DNA of 64,000 nt from assembly GCA_002796995.1 (NCBI GenBank), contig PEKW01000007.1:248001-312000 (forward strand). The letters run 5' to 3'. The translations under genes were made by a program, and so were the position numbers. Below are positions 20,051-32,792 of the stretch, piece after piece; the stretch's first letter is position 1; every line of letters starts with the position of its first letter. The notes under the pieces are model-generated. The model ran no database searches. It had not been told where the DNA came from and saw nothing but the letters and a program-made list of their open reading frames with translations. The stretch is from Rhizobium sp. (lineage in GTDB: Bacteria; Pseudomonadota; Alphaproteobacteria; Rhizobiales; Rhizobiaceae).

Positions 20051-21064
20051 TTAGCCTTTCATGATGTCTTGGAGCGCCTTGCCGACGCGCAGAGGTCCGG
20101 GGAAATAGTCCCATTCCTGGGCATGGGGATAAGGCGTGTCCCAGCCGGCGACGCGCATGACCGGCACTTCCAGATGGTAGAAGCAATGCTCCTGCACGAG
20201 CGCGACCACTTCCGCGCCGAAGCCGGAGGTGAGCGTCGCCTCATGGACCATCACGCAGCGGCCGGTCTTCGAGACGGATTGAACGATCGTGTCGAGATCG
20301 AGCGGCAGGAGGCTCCGAAGGTCGATGACTTCGGCATCGATGCCGGTCTCCTCGGCAGCGGCCAGGGCCACATGCACCATGGTGCCGTAGGCAATCACGG
20401 TCACGTTGCTGCCGGGCCGCCGGATCTCGGCCTTGCCGAACGGCACGGTATAATGGCCATCGGGAACGTCGCCGAGCGCATGGGCCGACCAGGGAACGAC
20501 GGGCCGGTCGTGATGGCCGTCGAAGGGGCCGTTGTAGAGGCGTTTGGGTTCGAGAAAGATCACTGGATCCGGATCCTCGATCGCCGAGATCAACAGGCCC
20601 TTGGCATCGACCGGGTTCGACGGAACGATGACCTTCAGGCCGCAGACATGGGTGAACAGCGCTTCCGGACTCTGGCTGTGCGTCTGGCCGCCGAATATCC
20701 CGCCGCCGGTCGGCATGCGCAGCACGATCGGGCAGGTGAAATCGCCGTTGGAGCGGTAGCGGATGCGCGCCGCCTCCTGGGTGATCTGGTCATAGGCGGG
20801 ATACATGTAGTCGGCGAACTGGATCTCGACGCAGGGCTTCAGGCCATAGGCGGCCATGCCGATGGCGGTGCCGACGATGCCGGATTCGCTGATCGGCGCG
20901 TCGAAGCATCGCGTGCGGCCGTATTTCGCCTGCAGACCCTGGGTGGCGCGGAAAACACCGCCGAAATAGCCCACATCCTCGCCGAAAACGACGACATCGT
21001 CGTCGCGCGCCATCGACACGTCCATGGCGCTGCGGACCGCTTCGATCATGGTCATTCTGGTCAT
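20051..21064 (-). CDS. bkdA2: branched-chain 2-oxoacid dehydrogenase E1 beta
   Basis: MTRMTMIEAVRSAMDVSMARDDDVVVFGEDVGYFGGVFRATQGL; start chosen inside ORF 20051..21163. Confidence 0.9.
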   Translation of the reverse strand: MTRMTMIEAVRSAMDVSMARDDDVVVFGEDVGYFGGVFRATQGLQAKYGRTRCFDAPISESGIVGTAIGMAAYGLKPCVEIQFADYMYPAYDQITQEAARIRYRSNGDFTCPIVLRMPTGGGIFGGQTHSQSPEALFTHVCGLKVIVPSNPVDAKGLLISAIEDPDPVIFLEPKRLYNGPFDGHHDRPVVPWSAHALGDVPDGHYTVPFGKAEIRRPGSNVTVIAYGTMVHVALAAAEETGIDAEVIDLRSLLPLDLDTIVQSVSKTGRCVMVHEATLTSGFGAEVVALVQEHCFYHLEVPVMRVAGWDTPYPHAQEWDYFPGPLRVGKALQDIMKG

Positions 21065-21065
21065 C

Positions 21066-22364
<1,299 letters not shown>

Positions 22365-22666
22365 TCACCTTTCATGGCGATGGCCGTCGCGGTGCTTGCG
22401 GTCAGGTCGGCGCGCGGGTTCCAGCCAAGGCGATGCGGCCGAAGCGCCGAACGCGTCATGAAGGCGTACGCATCTGTGGCGCCATCCGGTCTCGTCCGGA
22501 AGGCGGCAGGGATGGAACCGACAATAGAAACAGAATCATGCTCAGCCACTTTCCACCTCCTTGGAAAGAACCTTGCCCGCATCCGGCTCCTCCAAGCCTG
22601 AATGCATCGCCGCAGCGGAGTTCAGATGAACCGTCGATGCAGGCGCTGGTAAACGCTATCACTATC

Positions 22667-22691
22667 CAGAATTCGTTTCAAAGCAATTCTG
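22667..22691. promoter_or_regulatory. Inverted repeat CAGAATT-N11-AATTCTG upstream of Lrp-type regulator
   Basis: Perfect 7-bp arms in the divergent bkd/Lrp intergenic region. Confidence 0.35.
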
Positions 22692-22758
22692 ATTGACAGA
22701 AAAGCCGATCACGGTATCTTTGTTCCATCATTACGAAAAACTGTAGATCGTTTGATCC

Positions 22759-23232
22759 ATGGAAGAACTCGACGGTTTCGATCAGAAAATCCTGCATGCC
22801 CTCAGCGAGGACGGGCGGATCAGTTGGCGTGACCTCGCCTCCCGGATCGGACTTTCGCTTACGCCGACGCTTCGGCGCGTGCGCAAGCTGGAAGACACGC
22901 AGATCATCCGCGGATACACGGCGGTGTTCGACGAGAACCGCCTGCTCGGCACGATGGGCGTGTTCATCTCGGTGACGCTCGAACGGCAGATCAAGGACGT
23001 GCTGACGACCTTTGAGCAGAGCGTCTCCTCTCTTCCGGAAGTGGTCGGCGGCTACCAGACCAGCGGCAATACGGATTATTTGATCCATGCCATGGTGCGC
23101 GACCTGCCGCATTACCAGCAGCTTCTCGATTTTCTGACCACGGTTCCAGGCGTGGCCCGCATCCAGTCCAATTTTGCCATCAAGACCTTCGTGCGCCGTT
23201 CGGCGGCTTTCACCGGAGGCGAAGCGACATAG
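22759..23232 (+). CDS. Lrp/AsnC-family regulator (BkdR-like)
   Basis: MEELDGFDQKILHALSEDGRISWRDLASRIGLSLTPTLRRVRKLED; divergent from bkd. Confidence 0.88.
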   Translation: MEELDGFDQKILHALSEDGRISWRDLASRIGLSLTPTLRRVRKLEDTQIIRGYTAVFDENRLLGTMGVFISVTLERQIKDVLTTFEQSVSSLPEVVGGYQTSGNTDYLIHAMVRDLPHYQQLLDFLTTVPGVARIQSNFAIKTFVRRSAAFTGGEAT

Positions 23233-23319
23233 AATACGGCAACTGGCGTGGAGGAGACGCCGGCCGCTTTCAACGCAGGAGACGGCTGCGTCATCATCCG
23301 TCGGGAGGAGGAGTAAACG

Positions 23320-24492
23320 ATGAGCCAGGACCTCGCGGCAGTCTTCGACGTCGATCTCGGGGAGGAGATCGCCGCCTTGCGCGACAGCGTTCGCCGGTTC
23401 GCCCAGGACCGGATTGCGCCGCTGGCAGACGAGATCGACCGGGAAGATCGCTTTCCCCGTGCCCTCTGGCCGGCGATGGGTGCACTCGGCCTGCACGGCA
23501 TCACGGTCTCCGACGAATTCGGCGGGGCCGACATGGGTTATCTCGCCCATTGCGTGGCGATGGAAGAGATCAGCCGCGCCTCCGCCTCCATCGGCCTCTC
23601 CTACGGGGCGCATTCCAATCTCTGCGTCAACCAGATCCATCGCTGGGGAACGCCCGAGCAGAAGCGGCGCTATCTGCCCATGCTCATCTCCGGAGAGCAT
23701 GTCGGCTCGCTGGCCATGAGCGAGACCGAAGCCGGGTCCGACGTGGTGTCGATGCGGCTGAAGGCCGAGCGCAAGGGCGACTTCTACGTGCTGAACGGCA
23801 CCAAGATGTGGATCACCAACGGCCACGAGGCCGACACGCTGGTGGTCTACGCCAAGACCGACATGGCCGCCGGTCCGCGCGGCATCACCGCGTTCATCGT
23901 CGAGAAGGGGTTCCAGGGTTTTCGCCCCGGCCAGAAGCTCGACAAGCTCGGCATGCGCGGCTCGCCGACTTCGGAACTGGTCTTCGAGGAGTGCGAAGTG
24001 CCGGCGGAAAACGTGCTCAGCAAGGTGGATGACGGCGTCACCGTGCTGATGAGCGGGCTCGATTTCGAGCGCGCCGTGCTGGCGGCCGGCCCGATCGGCA
24101 TCATGCAGGCGGCCTTCGACCTCGTCCTGCCCTACAGCCGCGAGCGACGCCAGTTCGGCAAGCCGATCGGCGAGTTCCAGCTGGTGCAGGGCAAGATCGC
24201 CGACATGTATACGGCGATGAACGCCTCGCGCGCCTATGTCTATGCGGTGGCGCGCGCCTGTGACAACGGCCGGATCACCCGGCAGGATGCGGCAGGCGCC
24301 ATCCTCTTCGCCGCCGAGCGGGCGACCCAGGTCGCCCTCGACGCCATCCAGCTTCTGGGCGGGACCGGCTACATGAACGACAGCGCGGCCGGCCGCCTGC
24401 TGCGCGACGCCAAGCTCTACGAGATCGGCGCCGGTACCAGCGAGATCCGGCGCATGCTGATCGGTCGCGAACTGTTCAAGAGCAATGCGTGA
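23320..24492 (+). CDS. liuA: isovaleryl-CoA dehydrogenase
   Basis: Acyl-CoA dehydrogenase motifs ([61 protein letters not shown]); first gene of leucine operon. Confidence 0.9.
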   Translation: MSQDLAAVFDVDLGEEIAALRDSVRRFAQDRIAPLADEIDREDRFPRALWPAMGALGLHGITVSDEFGGADMGYLAHCVAMEEISRASASIGLSYGAHSNLCVNQIHRWGTPEQKRRYLPMLISGEHVGSLAMSETEAGSDVVSMRLKAERKGDFYVLNGTKMWITNGHEADTLVVYAKTDMAAGPRGITAFIVEKGFQGFRPGQKLDKLGMRGSPTSELVFEECEVPAENVLSKVDDGVTVLMSGLDFERAVLAAGPIGIMQAAFDLVLPYSRERRQFGKPIGEFQLVQGKIADMYTAMNASRAYVYAVARACDNGRITRQDAAGAILFAAERATQVALDAIQLLGGTGYMNDSAAGRLLRDAKLYEIGAGTSEIRRMLIGRELFKSNA

Positions 24493-24496
24493 GGGG

Positions 24497-26103
<1,607 letters not shown>

Positions 26104-26104
<1 letters not shown>

Positions 26105-28107
26105 TGGTGATGTTTTCCAAGATCCTTGTCGCCAATCGCGGAGAAATCGCCTGCCGGATCATCCGCACTGCGCGCCGGATAGGCCTCGCCACGGTCGCCG
26201 TCTATTCCGAAGCGGACCGTGATGCCGCCCATGTGGCGTTAGCCGACGAGGCCTATGCGATCGGCCCCGCGCCGGCGCGCCACTCCTATCTCGACGGCGA
26301 GAAGATCATTGCCGCCGCGCTGGCAAGCGGGGCCGAGGCGATCCATCCCGGCTACGGCTTCCTGTCGGAGAATGCGGATTTCGCCGAAGCCTGCGCGGCT
26401 GCCGGGCTGGTTTTCATCGGTCCTCCCCCGTCGGCGATTCGTGCCATGGGCGGCAAGAGCGCGGCCAAGGCCCTGATGGCGGATGCCGGCGTGCCGCTGG
26501 TTCCCGGCTATCATGGCGACGACCAGTCCCCCGCGCTGCTGGCCGACGAAGCGGCCAAGATCGGCTATCCGGTCCTCATCAAGGCGTCCGCCGGCGGTGG
26601 CGGCAAGGGCATGCGCATCGTCGCCCGGCCGGAGGACTTTGCCGGCGAACTGGCCGGGGCCAAGCGCGAGGCGCTGGCGGCCTTCGGCGACGAGCGCATG
26701 CTGATCGAGAAATATCTGGCCCGGCCACGTCACGTGGAGCTTCAGGTCTTCGCCGACAATCACGGCAACTGCCATTCGCTGTTCGAGCGCGATTGCTCGA
26801 TCCAGCGCCGCCACCAGAAGGTGATCGAGGAGGCTCCCGCCCCCGGCCTGCCGGAGGATCTGCGCCGGCGCATGGGCGATGCCGCCCTCGCCTGCGCCCG
26901 CGCCATCCGCTATTCCGGCGCCGGAACGGTCGAATTCCTGCTCGATCAAAGCGGCGCATTCTACTTCATGGAGATGAACACCCGCCTCCAGGTCGAACAT
27001 CCCGTCACCGAATTCATCACCGGTCTCGACCTGGTCGAGTGGCAGTTGCGGGTGGCAGCGGGCGAACGCCTGCCGGAGAGCTGGGCCGATCTCAAGATCC
27101 AGGGCCATTCCATCGAGGCGCGGCTCTATGCCGAAGATCCGAACCATGAATTCCTGCCCTCGACCGGCCGGATCAGCCATCTTGTCCTGCCCGAGCCGGA
27201 CGCCCATGTCCGCATCGACAGCGGCGTGCGTGCCGGCGATGCCATCACCGTGCATTACGATCCGATGATCGCAAAACTGATCGTCTGGGACACCGATCGT
27301 GCCTCGGCGGTGCGTCGTCTGCGCGGCGCTCTCGGCAGCACGGCCATTGCCGGCGTGACCAGCAATGCGGGCTTTCTCACCAGGCTGTCGCGCCTTGCAG
27401 ATTTCGCCGATGCCAATCTCGACACCGGCTTCATCGCCCGCAACGAGGCAAACCTTTTGTCCGCATCTAAACCTGACCGGACGGCGGTGGCCATGGCGAC
27501 GCTCAGCCTGCTGCTGGCCCGAAAGGCCGCGACTGAGCGCCAGTCGATGGCGACGGCCGATCGCCATAGTCCGTGGAATAGGACGAACGGCTTCCGGCTC
27601 AACGGCCCGGCGCGTGAGAGGTTGCGGCTCGTCCTTGGGCAGGATGGGATCGAAACGGAGATCCTCCATCTGAGGCGGGGCTTCGAGATCGGCATCGGCG
27701 ACGAAGCCCTTGCGGCGGACGGCGTGCTGGCCGAGGACGGCGGGCTCTCGGCGATGATCGGCGGACGCAAGCACACCGGCTATTTCCTTTCGGACGGGGA
27801 AGCCTTCGATCTCATCGTCGGCGCAAATCGCTACCGCGTCACCACTCCCGATCAGGCTGGCGCTGCTGCTCCGGAGGCCTTGACGGGCGGGCTGACATCG
27901 CCGATGCCGGGCCTCATCCGCGCCGTCCTGGTCGCGGTGGACGATGCGGTCGATGCGGGCCAGGCGCTCGTCATCATGGAAGCCATGAAGATGGAACACA
28001 CGATCCGTGCACCATCAGCCGGTCTGATCAAGTCGCTGAACTGCGAGCAGGGTGCGATGGTCGAGGCGGGCATCGTGCTGGTCGATTTCGAACCGGAGGC
28101 CGGCTGA
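26104..28107 (+). CDS. liuD: 3-methylcrotonyl-CoA carboxylase alpha (biotin) subunit
   Basis: Biotin carboxylase N-term FSKILVANRGEIACRIIRTARRIG; biotin attachment VIMEAMKMEHTIRAP; start inside ORF 25768..28107. Confidence 0.93.
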
Positions 28108-28108
28108 C

Positions 28109-29023
28109 ATGGGGATGCCGCAAAACGTGAGGATCGTCGAGGTCGGCCCGCGCGACGGGCTGCAGAACGAGAGCGGCGAACTGCCCGTCGCAGTGAAGGT
28201 AGAGCTCGTCGAGCGCCTTGCCGCCGCGGGATTGCCGGCGGTGGAGGCCGGTTCCTTCGTTTCGCCCAAATGGGTGCCGCAAATGGCGGGGTCGGGCGAG
28301 GTTCTCCGCCAGATCGCGCGACGGCCGGGCACCGCCTATCCAGTGCTGGTGCCCAATCTCAAGGGGCTGGAGGCAGCGATTGCGGCGGGGGTCGAGGAGA
28401 TCGCGGTCTTCGTCTCCGCATCGGAAGGCTTCAGCCGGAAGAATCTTGCCTGTTCGCGGACGGAAAGCCTCGATCGGTTGCGCGAGGTTTTCGAGCGCGC
28501 CGGCGCCCGCGGCATGAAGATCCGCGGCTATGTCTCCTGCATCGCCGGCTGCCCCTTCGACGGCGATGTTCCGCCCGCCGAAGTCGCGGCCATGGCGAGC
28601 GAACTGATCGCCATGGGTTGCTACGAAATCTCGCTCGGCGACACGATCGGCGTGGGCACGGCAAGGCAGGTCCGCGGCATCATAAGTCAAGTGACCGCCG
28701 ATTTGCCGCGCGAAAGAATCGCCATGCATTTCCACGACACCTATGGCCAGGGCCTCGCCAATGTGCTGGCGAGCCTCGAAGAAGGCATTTCCGTCTTTGA
28801 CAGTTCCGTCGCCGGCCTCGGCGGCTGCCCCTATGCGCCGGGCGCCACCGGCAATGTCGCGACCGAAGACGTGCTCTACCTGCTGCGGGGCCTCGGCATT
28901 TCGACAGGGGTGGATCTGTCGGTGGTTGCGGAGACGGGTGCCTGGATCAGCGGCCTGCTCGGCCGACGCAATGAATCGCATGCCGGGCGGGCGCTGCTTG
29001 CCAGACGACAGGCGGGAGGATGA
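28109..29023 (+). CDS. liuE: hydroxymethylglutaryl-CoA lyase
   Basis: VRIVEVGPRDGLQNESG, GVGTARQVRGII, AGLGGCPYAPGATGNVATEDVLYLL. Confidence 0.93.
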   Translation: MGMPQNVRIVEVGPRDGLQNESGELPVAVKVELVERLAAAGLPAVEAGSFVSPKWVPQMAGSGEVLRQIARRPGTAYPVLVPNLKGLEAAIAAGVEEIAVFVSASEGFSRKNLACSRTESLDRLREVFERAGARGMKIRGYVSCIAGCPFDGDVPPAEVAAMASELIAMGCYEISLGDTIGVGTARQVRGIISQVTADLPRERIAMHFHDTYGQGLANVLASLEEGISVFDSSVAGLGGCPYAPGATGNVATEDVLYLLRGLGISTGVDLSVVAETGAWISGLLGRRNESHAGRALLARRQAGG

Positions 29024-29026
29024 AGA

Positions 29027-29797
29027 ATGACCGATGAACTGCTCGTCGAACGCCGCGGCAAGGTCCTGTGGCTGACGCTCAATCGTCCGAACGTGCATAA
29101 TGCGCTCAACGCAGCCGTGGTGGAGGCGCTGGTCGACGCTCTCGAGGCTGCCTCGATCGACGAGGCGCTGCGGGCCGTGGTGCTGACCGGCGCCGGCGCG
29201 CGCAGCTTCTGCTCCGGCGCCGATCTCAAGGAGAGCGCCGGCGCCATGTTCAGCTCGAAGGACGGAGCCAATCCGATCGCCGAGGTGCTGCGCGCCATCG
29301 AGACCTGCAGCAGACCGGTCATCGCTCGCATCAACGGTTCGGTCCTCGCCGGCGGCATCGGCCTCGTCGCCGCCTGCGACCTCGCCTATGCCGCCGAGCA
29401 TGCGAAGTTCGGCCTGCCGGAAGTGCGGGTCGGCCTGTTCCCGATGATGGTGGCGGCAAAGCTGTTGCCCGTGATGGATTTCAGGCGCCTTCAGGAAATG
29501 GCCTATCTCGGCGAGGGCTTTACCGCGGCCGCCGCCGAGGCGTGCGGGCTGATCACCCGTTGCGTGCCCTCGGCCGAGCTGGACACGGTCCTGTCCGCCG
29601 CTCTCGCCGCGCTTGACCAAGGTTCCCCCGCGGCGATCCAGGCCGGCAAACAGGCCCTGCGCGAAATGCGGGACATGGACGGCCGTGACAGGCTGGCCTT
29701 CGCCGAGCGCGCCATTGCCGACCTCTCCGACACCGCCGAGGCGCGCGAAGGCCGAGCGGCCTTTGCCGAAAAGCGGAAACCGCGGTGGGTGGACTAG
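29027..29797 (+). CDS. liuC: enoyl-CoA hydratase family, probable methylglutaconyl-CoA hydratase
   Basis: Crotonase fold; SFCSGADLKESAG, GSVLAGGIGLVAACDLAYAAEHAKFGLPEVRVGLFP. Confidence 0.85.
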   Translation: MTDELLVERRGKVLWLTLNRPNVHNALNAAVVEALVDALEAASIDEALRAVVLTGAGARSFCSGADLKESAGAMFSSKDGANPIAEVLRAIETCSRPVIARINGSVLAGGIGLVAACDLAYAAEHAKFGLPEVRVGLFPMMVAAKLLPVMDFRRLQEMAYLGEGFTAAAAEACGLITRCVPSAELDTVLSAALAALDQGSPAAIQAGKQALREMRDMDGRDRLAFAERAIADLSDTAEAREGRAAFAEKRKPRWVD

Positions 29798-29990
29798 CTC
29801 TGCGCCGCATGCCGGGAATCCTGCTCGTCATTTCGGGGCGAGCGATGACAGGTGGTCGGATTTCAACCCGAAAGGGAGAGAGATTTACGCTTGCGCGATT
29901 AGTCCGCAAAACCTATCTATTTGGACGAAAACTTCCTTAAGAACAGCCTTCCGGACGCTGTGGCTTTCGCCAACACAATCGAGTTCTTCC

Positions 29991-30455
29991 ATGCTCACGA
30001 AAAAAGGCAAATACGGATTGAAGGCGCTGGTCGATCTGGCGCGGCTCGATCCAGGCGAGACCGCTTTTGTCACCGACATCGCCACGCGCAACAACATCCC
30101 GAAGAAATTCCTCGATACGATCCTGCTGGAGCTGCGCAACAACGGAATCCTGCGCTCGAAGAAGGGGCCGAACGGCGGGTACTCGCTTTCGAAACCCTCC
30201 GACGACATCATGATCGGCCAGGTCATCCGGGCGCTGGACGGCCCGCTGGCCCCAATCCGCTGCGCCAGTCGCACCGCCTTCGAAGCCTGCGACGACTGCG
30301 CCGATCCGGCGACCTGCCAGGTGCGCCTGTCGATGAGCGAGGTGCGCGATGCCATCGCCACCATTCTCGACAACATGACGCTGACCCAGTTCGTCGCGCG
30401 CGAAACGACCGCGGGTTCGGAGAGCACGCCGCGGCTTGAGCCGCAGGTCCGCTGA
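29991..30455 (+). CDS. Rrf2-family transcriptional regulator with four-Cys motif
   Basis: MLTKKGKYGLKALVDLARLDPGETAFVTDIATRNNIPKKFLDTILLELRNNGILRSKKGPNGGY; Cys pattern CASRTAFEACDDCADPATC. Confidence 0.88.
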   Translation: MLTKKGKYGLKALVDLARLDPGETAFVTDIATRNNIPKKFLDTILLELRNNGILRSKKGPNGGYSLSKPSDDIMIGQVIRALDGPLAPIRCASRTAFEACDDCADPATCQVRLSMSEVRDAIATILDNMTLTQFVARETTAGSESTPRLEPQVR

Positions 30456-30476
30456 TTCAACTAAGCGGCTGATGAA

Positions 30477-31493
30477 CTAGACCGACCCTTGCTCCCCGCC
30501 GGCGATCAGCTGCAGGCCAAGGGCGGCAACGAGCGCCTCTTCCTCTTCGCCGGCGGTTATGCCGGTCTGCATGCGTTGCGTGGTGATGCCCAAGATAGTC
30601 GCGAGCCGATGAGCCTCGGCGATCGTCCCGCCCGCCGGATTGACCTGGGCAGCGTCGATCGCCGCAGCCACGCGCAGGATCAGCGCATGGATCGTCTCGA
30701 TCTCGACCTGGCGCCAGCCGATCACCTGGGCCGATGCGACGGTTGCATCCCCTTCGGCAGGGATCACCGCAACAAGGGTGTCGAGCTCTTTCCGGGCCTG
30801 GCCAAGTATGGCCGCGGCGAGCAGCAGCCTGTCCACGCTCTCCACCATGCGGGCGGCGTGACGGGTCGGCGCCAGGACGCTGTCGGCGGCGACGTGAACG
30901 CCGGCAAGGACGAGCCGCGATGAGGCGTCGTCCCCCGTTTCGGAAATCGTGACACCGGGTGCGTTGCGCGGCACGAGAAGCAGAGCGTTTTCTCCGGACG
31001 GATCGGCCGCAGGGATCGCAAGCCAGTCAGCATCCGCCGGCGCGGCAATTTTCGCCTCCCCTTCAAGACGAAAGCCCATGCCTTCGGGCCGGAACTGCGC
31101 ATCGCTCTCGAGCCGGGCAGCGGCCCGGCCCGCCAGGAGGAAACCCTCACCTGCAGCGGCGCGGGCAAAGGCGCTACGGCGCTGCTCTTCGCTGCCGGCA
31201 TTGCGGATCGCCTCCAGCGCGGAGAAGTGGGATGCGAGGATCGCTGCCGCCCTAGTCGAGACGGCGGCGAACAGCGATACCGCTTCGGCGAGCACGAGGT
31301 TCGAGACATCGAGGCCGCCGAAATCGCTCGGCACGGAGACGGCGAGAAGGCCGGATCGGCCGAGAGCCTCGGCGACCGGCATTTGCGCCAGGGCGGGAAG
31401 GACGGCGGATGCGACCGTCAGCACGTCGCCTTCCGTGTCGATGCGGTTGGGAACGGCGCGCAGACGCTCATGCAGATGCGTGATGGTTCCCAT
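30477..31493 (-). CDS. acyl-CoA dehydrogenase-like protein (SfnB-like, sulfur acquisition)
   Basis: 338 aa with acyl-CoA dehydrogenase-like layout (LGRSGLLAVSVPSDFGGLDVSNLVLAEAV...); genomic context with sulfonate genes. Confidence 0.6.
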   Translation of the reverse strand: MGTITHLHERLRAVPNRIDTEGDVLTVASAVLPALAQMPVAEALGRSGLLAVSVPSDFGGLDVSNLVLAEAVSLFAAVSTRAAAILASHFSALEAIRNAGSEEQRRSAFARAAAGEGFLLAGRAAARLESDAQFRPEGMGFRLEGEAKIAAPADADWLAIPAADPSGENALLLVPRNAPGVTISETGDDASSRLVLAGVHVAADSVLAPTRHAARMVESVDRLLLAAAILGQARKELDTLVAVIPAEGDATVASAQVIGWRQVEIETIHALILRVAAAIDAAQVNPAGGTIAEAHRLATILGITTQRMQTGITAGEEEEALVAALGLQLIAGGEQGSV

Positions 31494-31559
31494 TTTCGCT
31501 CCTTGGGTTCTGCCGGCCGGTCACGCCGCGCCTTCGCAGGCGGCAGCCCGTCACCACCA

Positions 31560-31691
31560 TCAGAGCAGGATGAGAACGGCCACAAGAAACACGACGGCCG
31601 AGACTGCCGCGACCGGCGCCATGCGTTCAGCAAGGGCGCTGGCTGCGGTTTTACGGCGCTGGCCGGCCGGATTGTCCAGAACGTGAGCCAT
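31560..31691 (-). CDS. 43-aa predicted single-TM microprotein
   Basis: MAHVLDNPAGQRRKTAASALAERMAPVAAVSAVVFLVAVLILL; AGGAGG Shine-Dalgarno six bases upstream of ATG (ccAGGAGGctatcATG). Confidence 0.6.
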   Translation of the reverse strand: MAHVLDNPAGQRRKTAASALAERMAPVAAVSAVVFLVAVLILL

Positions 31692-31704
31692 GATAGCCTC
31701 CTGG

Positions 31705-31893
31705 CTAGAGTACGGGAAACATGCCCCAGAAGAAATGCTCCTGGTCCCGGGCGTGTTCCGCCGGCGTGTCGGTCTTCGCATCCGGGGCATCCGCCGGAAG
31801 TCTGCGGTCGCCGGACTGGTGGCGGTCGGTCGGCTTGGCCCGCCGCGTGATCCCGAACAGATCGAAGGAAAAGCTGTCTATACCCATCGGCAT
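31705..31893 (-). CDS. 62-aa hypothetical microprotein
   Basis: MPMGIDSFSFDLFGITRRAKPTDRHQSGDRRLPADAPDAKTDTPAEHARDQEHFFWGMFPVL; upstream gcAGGAGGaatgaggcATG. Confidence 0.58.
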   Translation of the reverse strand: MPMGIDSFSFDLFGITRRAKPTDRHQSGDRRLPADAPDAKTDTPAEHARDQEHFFWGMFPVL

Positions 31894-31960
31894 GCCTCAT
31901 TCCTCCTGCTGCGCCCATCATGGGCTGATGTCGCAGTGTCGCCGCATTTTCATCGGCCGT

Positions 31961-31980
31961 CAATATTTTCTATAAAAACA
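31961..31980 (-). promoter_or_regulatory. AT-rich motif (TTTTTATAGAAAATATTG on - strand) upstream of microprotein pair
   Basis: Plus strand CAATATTTTCTATAAAAACA; near-identical core upstream of the second ssuA. Confidence 0.4.
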
Positions 31981-32071
31981 CTATTCTATTATGGCGGACG
32001 CCTTGGGCACAGCGTTTCCCGCACCGGGCAGGTCAGAGCAAAAGTGCGAGAACCGGCGGCAGGCCGCCGCA

Positions 32072-32620
32072 TCAACCGTCGAGCGATACATAGCGCCCGT
32101 TGCCGTAGACCAGCGAGCCGCCACCCAGGATGCGCAGCCCGACGACACGACCGATGACGATGGCATGGCTGTGCCGCTCCAACACCTCTTCGACCTCGCA
32201 GTCGATGGCGGACGCCGCATCCTCGAGAACCGGCGCACCGGAGGCGAGCGTGGTCCAGGAGGACCCGCGATAGCGATCCGGCCCCTTCAGGCCGCCCCTC
32301 CCGGCAAACTGGTTGGCGAGCCCTTCATGCAGCGGGCCGACGACGTTGACGCAGAAATGGCCGAAGCGCTCGACTACCGACCACGTCGAGGAGGTGCGAT
32401 TGAGCGAGACCAGCATGCGCGGCGGCTCCACGGAGAGCGCGGTCGCCGAGGTAACGGTCGCGCCGGTGCGCGCTTCGCCTTCGCCAGCCGTGACGATGCT
32501 GACCCCGCCGCCCAGATGGCGCAATGCGGCCTTGAGGCCGTCCGCGTCGACGGAAGGTTCTGCGGCGTCAAAGACCGGTTCGTGTCTGACCTGGCCCAGA
32601 TTGATAAGAGAGCGGTTCAT
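32072..32620 (-). CDS. flavin reductase family protein
   Basis: LGGGVSIVTAGEGEARTGATVTSATALSVEPPRMLVSLNRTSSTW, FCVNVVGPLHEGLANQFAG. Confidence 0.88.
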   Translation of the reverse strand: MNRSLINLGQVRHEPVFDAAEPSVDADGLKAALRHLGGGVSIVTAGEGEARTGATVTSATALSVEPPRMLVSLNRTSSTWSVVERFGHFCVNVVGPLHEGLANQFAGRGGLKGPDRYRGSSWTTLASGAPVLEDAASAIDCEVEEVLERHSHAIVIGRVVGLRILGGGSLVYGNGRYVSLDG

Positions 32621-32792
32621 CGGGAGCTCCGTGAAGGGTGGCGATCGGTGTCTGGAACCTTTCTAGCAGTGCAGACTTACTCTCCGTAGACATTCGTTTT
32701 TATAATCTATATATTTTGTAGAAAATAAGCCTGCATGTTCCCGTTGGGGAACGACGTCGTAGCCGTGAGGCTTCAGCTGAAGGGAGAACGCC

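Noticed and set aside
26239-27999. 586-aa minus-strand ORF
   Set aside because: Antisense to the biotin carboxylase subunit
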